Program-made: the position numbers and the translations under genes
NCBI RefSeq assembly: GCF_019977275.1
Contig: NZ_AP024650.1
Coordinates: 2,170,001 to 2,234,000 of the forward strand
Origin: Arthrobacter sp. StoSoilB19
Lineage (GTDB): Bacteria; Actinomycetota; Actinomycetes; Actinomycetales; Micrococcaceae
Direction: 5' to 3'
DNA length: 64,000 nucleotides
In this document: positions 16,564-24,757 of the stretch, piece after piece
Layout: the number at the start of each line of letters is the position of its first letter
Position numbering within the stretch: position 1 is the stretch's first letter
Notes under the pieces: model-generated
Told to the model about the DNA's origin: nothing
Databases searched by the model: none
What the model saw: the letters and a program-made list of their open reading frames with translations, nothing else

Positions 16564-17706
16564 GTGGAACAACTCACCGCAGAGTTCGGCGGTGCAGGAC
16601 AAATCGGCGTGGGCGTCGGTCCTGTGCTGGAGAAGTTCACCGACGTGTCCAGGATTGTCATCCTGCGCGGCGGAGGATTGGGCGACCTGATTTTCGCCAT
16701 CCCGGCCATGGCAGCACTGAAGGTGGCTTATCCGGGATCAACCATCACGCTGCTGGGAACACCAATCCACAAGGCGCTGCTGGAGGCGGTGAAAAGCCCC
16801 GTGGATGAGGTGGTGGTCCTGCCGTTCGCCGAAGGAGTCAGGCCTGGGCAGGAAGAGGCACCTGAACTGGACCGTTTCTTTGCGGACATGCGGGGCCGCA
16901 CCTTCGACCTGGCTGTCCAGCTTCATGGCGGCGGCCGCTATTCAAACCCCTTCCTGCTAAGGCTCGGCGCCCGTCATACCGTCGGGACCCGGACTGCCGA
17001 TGCAGCCAGCCTCGAGCGCACCGTCCCCTACCTTTACTACCAGCACGAACCGCTCAGGGCTTTGGAAGTGGCCGGGTTCGCTGGTGCCTTCCCGGTCGAT
17101 CTCGAAGCCCGGCTGGCGCCCGCCGGCGGGGGAGCCGCACACGAAGCCCTAGACGGCGCCGCCGGCCAGCCGCTGGTGGTGATCCATCCCGGCGCCACCG
17201 ACCCCCGCCGTCGTTGGCCTGCTGACAAGTTCGCCGAACTTGCCGCTGCCTGCGCAGCGGACGGCTCGCGGGTGGTCATTATCGGTGACAGCAGCGAGCA
17301 GGACCTCGCGGAGGCGATCGCGGCCCGGGCCGGATCGGCGGCCGTCGATTCCGCAGCCGGCGCACTGGACATGGCAGGGCTTGTGGCCCTGCTGGCGGAA
17401 GCCGGCGTTGTGGTGGCAAACGACAGCGGTCCACGGCACCTTGCCCAGGCCCTGGGCGTTCCCACGGTCGGCATCTTTTGGGCCGGGAACGCGATCAACG
17501 CCGGAGCGCTGGGCAGGAGCCTGCACCGCGTGCATGCCTCCTGGGTGACGGCATGCCCCACGTGCGGGATAGACGTGACCCAGGTTGGCTGGACGGCACC
17601 CCGCTGCGCCCATGACGATTCTGCGGTAGCGGGCATCGGGGTGCCGGAGGTGTACGAGGATGTCCGCAGCCTCACCGCCACGGCCTACGCAAAGCAGGAC
17701 GCATGA
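16564..17706 (+). CDS. Glycosyltransferase family 9 protein (first of a pair)
   Basis: 380 aa, GTG start with GGAAGGGG 6 nt before it. The GT9 (ADP-heptose:LPS transferase-like) pattern is clear: RGGGLGDLIFAIPAMAALK near residue 35, HPGATDPRRRWP in the middle, and VANDSGPRHLAQALGVPTVGIF at the C-terminal donor site. Gram-positive actinobacteria have no LPS, so it likely builds another envelope or capsular glycan. The stop overlaps the start of a second GT9 gene (ATGA), so both are translationally coupled and probably act on the same pathway. It is divergent from DUF4193. Confidence 0.9.
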   Translation: MEQLTAEFGGAGQIGVGVGPVLEKFTDVSRIVILRGGGLGDLIFAIPAMAALKVAYPGSTITLLGTPIHKALLEAVKSPVDEVVVLPFAEGVRPGQEEAPELDRFFADMRGRTFDLAVQLHGGGRYSNPFLLRLGARHTVGTRTADAASLERTVPYLYYQHEPLRALEVAGFAGAFPVDLEARLAPAGGGAAHEALDGAAGQPLVVIHPGATDPRRRWPADKFAELAAACAADGSRVVIIGDSSEQDLAEAIAARAGSAAVDSAAGALDMAGLVALLAEAGVVVANDSGPRHLAQALGVPTVGIFWAGNAINAGALGRSLHRVHASWVTACPTCGIDVTQVGWTAPRCAHDDSAVAGIGVPEVYEDVRSLTATAYAKQDA

Positions 17707-18674
17707 GCGGCACCGGGACGGCGGGCGTTGCCACCGATCCGCTTCCCGCTGACGGCAAACCGGAATTACTGGTCCTGCGCGCCCTGAAGCTTGGCGACCT
17801 GCTGGTGGCCGTACCTGCCCTGAAGGGTATCCGGCGGGCGTTTCCCGAACACCGGCTGCGCTATGCGGCGCAGGGATGGCTGGCAGAAGCTTTGGGGCTG
17901 GTGGGCGGTTATGAGCTGTTCCCTACGCATGGGCTGGACGAGCCGCTGGCGATGGAACCCGGCGTAGTGGACGTTGCCGTCAACCTGCACGGCAGCGGCC
18001 CGGAGAGCCAGGGAAGGATTGAGGCGCTGAAAGCCAGGCATACGGTTGGCCACCGAAGCGCCCACCGGGACGGCCCGCCGTGGCGGCCGGAACTGCACGA
18101 ACGCGAACGCTGGGTAAAGCTCCTGGAGTGGCATGGCATCGAGGCGGATCCACTGGACGTAAAGCTGAATACGCCGCATGTCCCCAGCCCCGTCCCCGGT
18201 GCGACAGTCCTGCATGTCGGGGCCGCCTATGGCAGCAGGCTGTGGCCGGCGGACCGCTTCGCGGCGGTGGCAGCGGCCCTCGCGGAAGCCGGCCACCAGG
18301 TGGTTTTCACCGGCGGCGCAGGGGAGAGGGAACGCGCTGACGAAGTGTGCCGCCTTGCGGGGCTCCCGGGGACCACCGTCTTGGCCGGCGTCCTGGGCCT
18401 CGGAGAGTTCGCGGCCACCATCGCCGCCGCACGCCTGGTGGTTTCCGCCGACACGGGCGCCGCCCACCTGGCATCCGCTTACGGCACTCCTTCCGTGGTG
18501 CTTTTTGGTCCGGCCCCACCCGAAATCTGGGGTCCGCCCCCTGGGCCCCATGTGGTCCTGACCCGCACGGAGCTGCGGCGCGGGGACACGTTCGCGGCGC
18601 AGCCGGACCCCGCGCTGCTGGCAATCCAGGTGCCCGACGTCATGGCTGCGGTCAGGGGGCTGGGCCTGCTGTAA
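17703..18674 (+). CDS. Glycosyltransferase family 9 protein (second of a pair)
   Basis: 323 aa. GT9 hallmarks: LRALKLGDLLVAVPALKGIR near the N-terminus, HVGAAYGSRLWPADRFAAV in the middle, and SADTGAAHLASAYGTPSVVLFG at the donor site, ending in a GPPPGPH segment. It overlaps the first GT9 gene by 4 nt. It is shorter and differs in sequence from its partner, so the two are diverged, not a recent duplicate. Acceptor and sugar are unknown. A small membrane protein gene follows about 75 nt downstream, apparently with its own promoter. Confidence 0.9.
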   Translation: MSGTGTAGVATDPLPADGKPELLVLRALKLGDLLVAVPALKGIRRAFPEHRLRYAAQGWLAEALGLVGGYELFPTHGLDEPLAMEPGVVDVAVNLHGSGPESQGRIEALKARHTVGHRSAHRDGPPWRPELHERERWVKLLEWHGIEADPLDVKLNTPHVPSPVPGATVLHVGAAYGSRLWPADRFAAVAAALAEAGHQVVFTGGAGERERADEVCRLAGLPGTTVLAGVLGLGEFAATIAAARLVVSADTGAAHLASAYGTPSVVLFGPAPPEIWGPPPGPHVVLTRTELRRGDTFAAQPDPALLAIQVPDVMAAVRGLGLL

Positions 18675-18735
18675 GCGCTGCGGATTTGCGCCCCATAGTG
18701 TGGGTCTGCAGGGGTCGGCTTGGGTCCCGGGGGCC

Positions 18736-18741
18736 TAAAAT
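18736..18741 (+). promoter_or_regulatory. -10 element (TAAAAT) before small membrane protein
   Basis: TAAAAT ends 7 nt before the ATG at 18749, the spacing expected when the start codon is the transcription start (leaderless). No ribosome site is visible in between. Confidence 0.5.
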
Positions 18742-18748
18742 TGTGTGC

Positions 18749-18973
18749 ATGAGCACTGAGCTGGAAATTGCCTTGGTGTTGGGGACGGCGTTGTTGTGGG
18801 TCATCGTGGCGCTGACCATCCTGTCTGCCATTGACCGGCCCGAAAGGAAGGCGCGCCGGCAGGAACGGCGCGACCTCCGGACGGAGAAGCGGCGGATCGA
18901 GTATCGCCCCGTCGCAGCGGGTTCCCATCCCCAAGGACGGGACCGGCACTCGCGTAGGCTGCACCCGCATTGA
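18749..18973 (+). CDS. Small single-span membrane protein
   Basis: 74 aa. Residues about 7-25 form one membrane helix (ALVLGTALLWVIVALTIL), followed by a short acidic point and a strongly basic cytoplasmic-type tail rich in Arg. I do not recognise a family. Support for coding comes from the clean membrane segment, the -10 box at leaderless distance, and the stop placed exactly at the edge of a large inverted repeat. It could be a small regulatory or scaffold protein; this is unproven. Confidence 0.5.
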   Translation: MSTELEIALVLGTALLWVIVALTILSAIDRPERKARRQERRDLRTEKRRIEYRPVAAGSHPQGRDRHSRRLHPH

Positions 18974-19053
18974 CGACGGCGGGACGTGCCCGGGTGCATC
19001 GGCGTGGAGCACCCGGCCGGCATACCGCACCCGGCCTGGCGCCCGCCGTCGTC
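18972..19053. other. Foldable spacer with nested inverted repeats
   Basis: A perfect 12-bp closing stem (18972-18983 with 19042-19053) encloses two further stems: 18990-18997 with 19009-19016 (8 bp) and 19015-19020 with 19031-19036 (6 bp). GCACCCG occurs three times (18961, 19009, 19027), each able to pair with CGGGTGC at 18991-18997, so alternative folds are possible. There is no T tract. It may be a terminator, a small RNA or an attenuator between two tiny genes. Confidence 0.4.
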
Positions 19054-19090
19054 CGTTGACGGTGTTGCGCTGCTGCCTGCCAGTCAAGTC

Positions 19091-19119
19091 TTGACGGGCT
19101 TCTTCGGAACCCTGACACT
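19091..19119 (+). promoter_or_regulatory. Promoter of the DUF3562-like gene
   Basis: TTGACG (19091-19096) and GACACT (19114-19119) are separated by 17 bp, and the ATG at 19126 follows 6 nt after the -10 box. This predicts a leaderless transcript. Confidence 0.5.
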
Positions 19120-19125
19120 TTCCCG

Positions 19126-19317
19126 ATGGGAGTAAGCGAAGAGTTGCGGGCACTGACTGACGTGGTGGACCGGCTTGCGGCAAGGTTTCCCGCACTGCCC
19201 CGCGAACGCATCGAGGATGTGGTGCAGCAGGAGCACAGCCTGCTGGATGCAGGCAGGGTCCGCGCGTTCGTACCGGTCCTGGTTGAACATGCTGCCAGGG
19301 ACCGCCTGGCCAGGTGA
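19126..19317 (+). CDS. Small three-helix protein (DUF3562-like)
   Basis: 63 aa: MGVSEELRALTDVVDRLAAR followed by a short loop, then IEDVVQQEHSLLDAGR and a third helix ending in ARDRLAR. The pattern of three short amphipathic helices is like the small actinobacterial three-helix-bundle dimerisation proteins called DUF3562. Function is unknown. The gene has its own promoter and no ribosome site, in keeping with leaderless translation. It converges on the oxidoreductase gene that ends 14 nt later. Confidence 0.7.
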   Translation: MGVSEELRALTDVVDRLAARFPALPRERIEDVVQQEHSLLDAGRVRAFVPVLVEHAARDRLAR

Positions 19318-19331
19318 GGCCCAGGGGCTTT

Positions 19332-20369
19332 TCAGGGTGCCGGCGTGACGTCGATAAGCACTTTTCCGATGGTTCCCTGTTCCACGGCATCGTGGGCCGC
19401 CGCAGTGTCCTCAAGGGTGAACCGGGTAAGAGGCAGGCCATGTTCCTCGCCCACCCGAAGGGCACCTGCCGCGAGTGCCGCGGCAACGCCGGCTACCGCG
19501 TTCTCTTTCTGCCCGTCCGTGACCGTGTAGGTGAGGATGAATTGGTAGCGGACGTTCTTGGTCATGCTTTCGCGGATCGGAACCGTGAGCGATTCTCCGG
19601 GGTTGGCCGCGTAAATCGAGATGGTCCCGCCAGTCTTGAGAACGTGCAGGTCGGCATCGATGTTCGCCGGCGCGTTGACGTCCACGATGATGTCCACCCC
19701 ACCGGGCGCTGCCTCCTGAACGGCGCGGACGACGTCGTCCTTCCGATAGTTGATGACCGTCCCGGCGCCTGCGCGGCGGGCGAGTTCGGCTTTCCGTTCT
19801 CCGCTGACGGTTGTGATGACGGTAGCACCGGCCCACCGCGCCAGCTGGATGGCAGCATGGCCCACGGCGCCTGCACCGCCGGTGACCAGCACGGTTCGAC
19901 CCGCCAGGGCGCCGGGCGAGAGCCTGGCCGGACCGTCCTCATTCGATGTCAGGGCACGGTGGGCCGTGAGGGCCGGAATCCCGAGCGAGGCGCCGGTGTC
20001 AAAGGATTCGGCGTCGGGAAGTGCCACAACTTTGTGGGCCGGCACCACTACGTACTCCTGCGCCGTACCTTCGTTGCTGCCCCACGCCACGTCCCAGAGC
20101 CAGACACGGTCGCCGTGGCTGAAACCCGCCACCTCTGCGCCCACTTGGTCGATAACGCCGGCTCCGTCCTGGTTGGGAACCTTGGTGACGTCCAGTTTCC
20201 TGCCACCCGTTCCGGCACGAGACTTCCAGTCCGTGGGGTTCACGCCGGACACCACCAGCCGGACCCGGACCTCACCGGGACCTGGCTCCGTCAATGGCCT
20301 GTCCTGGAGCTGCAGCACCGAGGAGGGACCCGTTGCCTGGTACACGATTGCCTTCACGTCTTCTCCCAT
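19332..20369 (-). CDS. NADPH:quinone oxidoreductase-like MDR protein
   Basis: 345 aa of the medium-chain dehydrogenase/reductase superfamily, quinone-oxidoreductase branch. The N-terminal GroES-like domain holds SGVNPTDWKSR and the PNQDGAGVIDQVG motif; the Rossmann domain has VLVTGGAGAVGHAAIQLARWAGATVI. Zinc-binding cysteines of alcohol dehydrogenases are absent. It would reduce quinones or enones with NADPH. It is a single gene, convergent with the small DUF3562-like gene; the substrate cannot be inferred. Confidence 0.88.
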   Translation of the reverse strand: MGEDVKAIVYQATGPSSVLQLQDRPLTEPGPGEVRVRLVVSGVNPTDWKSRAGTGGRKLDVTKVPNQDGAGVIDQVGAEVAGFSHGDRVWLWDVAWGSNEGTAQEYVVVPAHKVVALPDAESFDTGASLGIPALTAHRALTSNEDGPARLSPGALAGRTVLVTGGAGAVGHAAIQLARWAGATVITTVSGERKAELARRAGAGTVINYRKDDVVRAVQEAAPGGVDIIVDVNAPANIDADLHVLKTGGTISIYAANPGESLTVPIRESMTKNVRYQFILTYTVTDGQKENAVAGVAAALAAGALRVGEEHGLPLTRFTLEDTAAAHDAVEQGTIGKVLIDVTPAP

Positions 20370-20406
20370 GTCCGGATGCTCATCCCTTACCGCTCCAACC
20401 TAACCG

Positions 20407-22014
20407 CTAGAAGCGGTCCGTGCCGCGGAGACCCCGGGGGCGGCCGTCCGGATCGACGATGAAGCGGTAGACCGGATCCGCCCAGAGGCGATGGAGTGGC
20501 CGGACGGGTTGCGTGGCATGGTGGCGCACCTGCCCTGGCGGTCGGGGCGTGCTGCGGCCGGCCCGGTGCCACTGGTCCAGGGCATCGGCGGTGCTGTTCC
20601 ACAGCTCCAGTCCTGCGGTGGTGGCCTGGAGCTGTGGGTCGTCCAGCTCCAGGCCCAGGTGTTCGGCCCAGAGCTGGAGCCTCAGCTCCGTGGCGAGTGG
20701 CCGGGTGGGCAGGGTGCCGGAGCCTGCAGGCAGCATGCCGTCGGCGGATGTGTCCATCACGGCGCAGGTGAGCTCACTGTCAGTGGTCCAGGAGCGCCGG
20801 TTGAAGTTGTCTGATCCGCAGGTGAACCAGGTGTCGTCGATGATGCAGATCTTGGCGTGGACGTAGATCGGGGTTCCCTGGCTGTTTTCCAGGTCGAATA
20901 TGCCCACCCTGTCCGGCGCGGCCCGGCGGAGCATGCCGATGGCGCGCAGTTGCCCCAAGCGCTTGGGCGGTCCACTGAGAAAGCCATCCGTGTCGGGGTA
21001 CCTGGGAACCACGATGATCACGTTCAGCCCGGGGTTGTGTTGCAGGGCGGCTGCGATCCCCGCTGCCACCTCTGTTGACCACAGATACTGGTCCTCGATG
21101 TAGATGAGCGAACGGGCCTGGGCGAACGCCTTTGCATAAGCCTTCGCTATGGTCCGTTCTCCGTGTGGGGCGAAGGGGAATGGCGGATGCTTCAGGCCGT
21201 AAGTGCGCAGCAGCTGCACGGCGTGCGGGCCTGACGGAGGTGGGGGAGGAGCGGACTCGGGGAGCGGCTTGGGGTGCCTGGGCATCCGGGCCAGGCGCTG
21301 CAACAGCATCCGGTACGGGGTCCGCCGGTCCAGCGGGTGGGGATCGTTCCACCGTTCAGCGAATACGGCCAGCACATCTGCAACGACCGGGCCGCGCAGC
21401 TCAAGGGCGGCGTCGTGCCATGGGGGCCTCTGCCCGTAACGGGAATCCATCTCTACTGCCTGGGGGTCTCCCGCATGGCCGGCGTCATCACGGCGGCTGT
21501 GTGAGAGGTCCAGTCCCCCCACGAACGCCACATCGAGGGAAGGATCGGTACGCCGGCGGATGACCACCAGTTTTTGATGGTGCGAGCCGAAGAGGCGGAC
21601 GCGCTGATCCAACAGTGCCTCCCCGCCGGAGTCGTTGATCTTCCGGCTGAGAAGTTCGTTGGAGCGGCCACTGATAGGGGCCGACACGCGCTCACCATGG
21701 GATCTCCAGACGAGGCCCCGTACCTCCACGCCGGACCGGGCCAGCCCGGCGAGCTTCGCGCCAATGGTCGTACCGTTCGCCTCCAACTGCTCATCGGCAT
21801 CGCCACGCCAGTCGGTGAACCATACCTGGTCTCCCGCCTGCAGCGCAGACAGCTCCTCATGCAGCCTGGAGAAGTACGTTGCTCCGTGAATCAGGGGACG
21901 TACCAGGTTTCCTTCAGACCAGGGGCCGGATTCCGTACCAGCCCCTTGGACGTCGGAGGCAGGGTTTCCCCGCTCAGCCTGATTCAGAAACCACTTGCCA
22001 ACCATGCTGTCCAC
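20407..22014 (-). CDS. Phospholipase D-like protein with one degenerate HKD site
   Basis: About 535 aa from GTG 22014, chosen because AAGGAG lies 6 nt upstream; ATG 22005 is less well placed. It has two PLD half-sites. The second is canonical: H386, K388 and D393 (HAKICIID), then GSDNFNRRSW. The first has H146 and K148 but Arg at 153 where Asp is expected, followed by FVGGLDL. No signal peptide or membrane helix is visible, so it is probably cytoplasmic. It may hydrolyse or transfer phosphatidyl groups, or be a nuclease-like phosphodiesterase. Substrate unknown. Confidence 0.83.
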   Translation of the reverse strand: MDSMVGKWFLNQAERGNPASDVQGAGTESGPWSEGNLVRPLIHGATYFSRLHEELSALQAGDQVWFTDWRGDADEQLEANGTTIGAKLAGLARSGVEVRGLVWRSHGERVSAPISGRSNELLSRKINDSGGEALLDQRVRLFGSHHQKLVVIRRRTDPSLDVAFVGGLDLSHSRRDDAGHAGDPQAVEMDSRYGQRPPWHDAALELRGPVVADVLAVFAERWNDPHPLDRRTPYRMLLQRLARMPRHPKPLPESAPPPPPSGPHAVQLLRTYGLKHPPFPFAPHGERTIAKAYAKAFAQARSLIYIEDQYLWSTEVAAGIAAALQHNPGLNVIIVVPRYPDTDGFLSGPPKRLGQLRAIGMLRRAAPDRVGIFDLENSQGTPIYVHAKICIIDDTWFTCGSDNFNRRSWTTDSELTCAVMDTSADGMLPAGSGTLPTRPLATELRLQLWAEHLGLELDDPQLQATTAGLELWNSTADALDQWHRAGRSTPRPPGQVRHHATQPVRPLHRLWADPVYRFIVDPDGRPRGLRGTDRF

Positions 22015-22303
22015 GTGGCGCTCCTTCCGGGGCCCGGGGCAGGCCACTGCGTTTCCAAACTAACCTACGCCCGTGCGTCTACCTCCGCCCCGTGCAGACG
22101 GCTCCAGACAGATTGAAGCCAGCAACGCTCCACCGCCACGTCGGGAATAGGCTTGGGCAAGATCCTCCCTGCTGCAGTCCACTCGGCGGCGGCAAGCACC
22201 GGCGCCATGCGCAGGGCGGGATAAGGCCGCTCCAAGAGCCACGCCGTACCTACAGCTCAATCACCAACCAGCTCCATAACCAACGAAGGAATGAGTCAGG
22301 TCC

Positions 22304-22765
22304 ATGTCACTGAAGGAAAAACTGAAGGGCGATGTCATCGTCCACATGAAGGCCGGCAACAAGCTGGGCCTGACCACTGTGCGCAACGTCCTGGGCGAAA
22401 TCGAAACGCGGGAGAAGTCCGGCAAAACGCCGGTCGAGCTCGACGACCTGCAGGTCACGGCGCTGCTGCAAAAGGAAGCGGCCAAGCGCCGGGACACCGC
22501 CGCCACGTATTCGGCGGCCGGTCACGATGACCGGGCGCAGGCAGAGATCGCCGAGGCTGAGGTCATTGAGGCCTACCTGCCCAAGGCGCTGACCCGCCAG
22601 GAAGCCGAAGCCATAGTGGACGGGGTTATCGCCGGCCTGAAGGCGGACGGAACCGAACTGACGATGCGCTCCATGGGCACAGTGATGAAATCAGTAACCC
22701 CCAAAATCGGCGGCCGCTTCGACGGCAAGGCCATCAGCGAGATCGTGAAGGCCCGTTTGGCGTGA
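22304..22765 (+). CDS. yqeY: GatB/YqeY domain protein
   Basis: 153 aa, full family length. Typical YqeY features: MSLKEKLKGDVIVHMKAGNK at the start, KTPVELDDLQVTALLQKEAAKRRD in the middle, EAEVIEAYLPKALTRQE and a C-terminal helical tail (SMGTVMKSVTPKIGGRFDGK). The C-terminal domain is shared with GatB of the tRNA amidotransferase, but free-standing YqeY has no established reaction; a tRNA-related role is suspected. It is a single gene between the PLD gene (divergent) and a long spacer. Confidence 0.9.
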   Translation: MSLKEKLKGDVIVHMKAGNKLGLTTVRNVLGEIETREKSGKTPVELDDLQVTALLQKEAAKRRDTAATYSAAGHDDRAQAEIAEAEVIEAYLPKALTRQEAEAIVDGVIAGLKADGTELTMRSMGTVMKSVTPKIGGRFDGKAISEIVKARLA

Positions 22766-23132
22766 TGACATTCCCCCGGGCGTTTCCCCGAACGGCCTGT
22801 CGTCCCTGGAAAGTCATCGGGCGCCGCTGGGTTACAGCGCGCGCCTGACGCCCTGCAGGGGGTATGGGCCGGCGGCGGTTGGGGGGCGGCATCCGGTCTC
22901 AGAGATGCCATGGCCGCCGGCCCTGTCCCCATGTATAAGACCCTGCCCCAGCGGCAGGATCTTGTCCTTAACGGTAAAACCCGTTCCTAAATGACAGCCC
23001 ACGTTGGCCGCAAGTTTCGCTCAAGACTGGCACGCAGTAGCCGCCGCGGTTTCAACTTCCGGAACGCCCCTGCGCGGTCAGTGCGGCAAACGCCTTCGGC
23101 CCGAAGCTCCGGCCCGGAAACAGGGCAAAGAA
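22766..23132. other. Long non-coding spacer with stacked hairpins
   Basis: About 365 bp between yqeY and the tRNA-Leu terminator without a credible gene. It holds an 11-bp inverted repeat (22866-22876 with 22913-22923) with a smaller stem inside (22888-22892 with 22905-22909), a 6-bp hairpin (22942-22947 with 22953-22958) and a short AACGG/CCGTT stem (22970-22985). TATAAG at 22934 could be a plus-strand -10 box. A small RNA is possible but not shown. Confidence 0.3.
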
Positions 23133-23162
23133 AAACACCCCGGTCCGAAGACCAGGGTGTTT
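23133..23162 (-). terminator. Intrinsic terminator of tRNA-Leu
   Basis: AAACACCC with GGGTGTTT (8 bp, extended by a 3-bp inner stem after one mismatch). On the minus strand it is followed by TTTTTCTTT, the form of a rho-independent terminator, about 30 nt after the tRNA 3' end. Confidence 0.9.
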
Positions 23163-23190
23163 ACGGTGGTGACTCTACTCACCACTCTTG

Positions 23191-23273
23191 TGCGCGGAGG
23201 GGGACTTGAACCCCCACCCCCTTTCGAGGACTAGCACCTCAAGCTAGCGCGTCTGCCATTCCGCCACCCGCGC
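23191..23273 (-). tRNA. tRNA-Leu (anticodon GAG)
   Basis: Read on the minus strand: a 7-bp acceptor stem GCGCGGG/TCCGCGC (one G-U), an anticodon stem CTAGC/GCTAG with loop TTGAGGT (anticodon GAG, reading CUC/CUU), a long variable arm as in class II tRNAs (GTCCTCGAAAGGGGGT region), and the T arm GGGGG-TTCAAGT-CCCCC. The discriminator base is A. CCA is not encoded. Confidence 0.95.
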
Positions 23274-23441
23274 AGGTGGTATTCCGGGAAGCGTTGCGCT
23301 TTTCAGCGTTTCGCGCCTCTCCGAAGCAGCGAGAAAAACTCTAACATGACTTTTCGGGAACAACGAATCGAGCCAAGTAGGTAGGCTGAGGGCAGCGATT
23401 CAGCTCGTGCCAACCAGTCATTCCCTACCAAGGAGCCACCA

Positions 23442-24746
23442 ATGCCTGACGTCCTGCCCGAGGATGAAGTTGTCCGGATCTGCCAGGAACTCATCCGGAT
23501 CGACACCTCCAACTACGGCGACGGGTCAGGACCTGGGGAGCGGGCGGCAGCAGAGTATGCGGCAGGCCTTATCGAGGAAGTGGGCCTGGAGGCGGAGATC
23601 TTCGAATCCGCCCCCGGCCGCGCCAACGTCGTGACCAGGATGGCAGGGGAGGACCCTTCCGCCAGCGCACTGGTGGTCCACGGCCACCTGGACGTGGTCC
23701 CCGCCCTGCGTGACCAGTGGTCTGTGGACCCGTTCGGCGCGGAACTGAAGGATGGCCTGATCTGGGGCCGCGGCGCCGTCGACATGAAGGACATGGACGC
23801 CATGATTCTTTCTGTGCTGCGGGGTTTCGCCCGGGAGGGCAGGAAACCCAAACGGGACATCATCTTCGCGTTCTTCGCTGACGAGGAAGCCGGCGGCGTC
23901 TATGGCGCACGTTATGCCGTGGACAACCGCCCGGAACTTTTCGAGGGCGCCACGGAGGCCATTTCGGAGGTGGGTGGCTTCTCGGCAACAATCGGCGGCC
24001 AGCGGACCTACTTGCTGCAGACGGCGGAGAAGGGCATCTCGTGGCTGCGGCTGGTGGCCCACGGCCGGGCCGGCCACGGCTCCCAGATCAACACGGACAA
24101 CGCTGTCACGCGCCTCGCCGCCGCCGTAACCCGCATCGGCGAATACAAGTGGCCCATTGAACTCACGCCCACCACCCGCCAGTTCCTTGATGGAGTGACC
24201 GAACTCACCGGCGTGGAGTTCGACGCCGACAACCCGGAGCTTTTGCTCAACCAGCTTGGCACCGTGGCCCGGTTCGTCGGCGCCACCTTGCAGAACACCA
24301 CCAACCCCACGCTCCTCAAGGGTGGTTACAAGCACAACGTCATCCCCGAGTCTGCCGAGGCCCTGGTTGACTGCCGTACGCTGCCGGGCCAGGAGCAGCA
24401 GGTCCTTGAGATCGTGCGCGAGCTTGCCGGCAGTGGAGTGGACGTCAGCTACGTCCACAACGACGTCTCGCTGGAGGTCCCGTTCGCCGGCAACCTGGTG
24501 GACTCGATGATTGATGCCCTCCACAAGGAGGACCGCGGTGCAAAAGTGCTGCCCTACACACTGTCCGGCGGCACGGACAACAAGTCGCTCAGCCGGCTGG
24601 GCATTACCGGCTACGGCTTCGCTCCCCTGATGCTCCCCGAGGAGCTGGACTTCACCGGCATGTTCCATGGCGTGGACGAACGTGTGCCGGCGGACTCCCT
24701 CAAGTTCGGTGCCCGGGTGCTGAACACCCTGCTCACCAACTACTGA
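23442..24746 (+). CDS. M20-family metallopeptidase/deacylase
   Basis: 434 aa. All M20 hallmarks are present: H82 and D84 in HGHLDVVP, metal ligand D114 in GRGAVDMKD, the catalytic E148 and E149 in ADEEAGG, a dimerisation domain inserted in the middle (SWLRLVAHGRAGHGS), and a final His in FHGVDERV. The family includes ArgE, DapE, aminoacylases and dipeptidases; sequence alone does not tell which. The following acyl-CoA dehydrogenase-like gene starts 11 nt later and is probably co-transcribed. A clear upstream ribosome site (AAGGAG) supports the ATG. Confidence 0.9.
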   Translation: MPDVLPEDEVVRICQELIRIDTSNYGDGSGPGERAAAEYAAGLIEEVGLEAEIFESAPGRANVVTRMAGEDPSASALVVHGHLDVVPALRDQWSVDPFGAELKDGLIWGRGAVDMKDMDAMILSVLRGFAREGRKPKRDIIFAFFADEEAGGVYGARYAVDNRPELFEGATEAISEVGGFSATIGGQRTYLLQTAEKGISWLRLVAHGRAGHGSQINTDNAVTRLAAAVTRIGEYKWPIELTPTTRQFLDGVTELTGVEFDADNPELLLNQLGTVARFVGATLQNTTNPTLLKGGYKHNVIPESAEALVDCRTLPGQEQQVLEIVRELAGSGVDVSYVHNDVSLEVPFAGNLVDSMIDALHKEDRGAKVLPYTLSGGTDNKSLSRLGITGYGFAPLMLPEELDFTGMFHGVDERVPADSLKFGARVLNTLLTNY

Positions 24747-24757
24747 GGGGACCTGCC

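Noticed and set aside
22573..22932. 119-codon minus-strand frame over the end of yqeY and the spacer
   Set aside because: Pro/Arg-rich composition, no start signal, and half of it overlaps yqeY.
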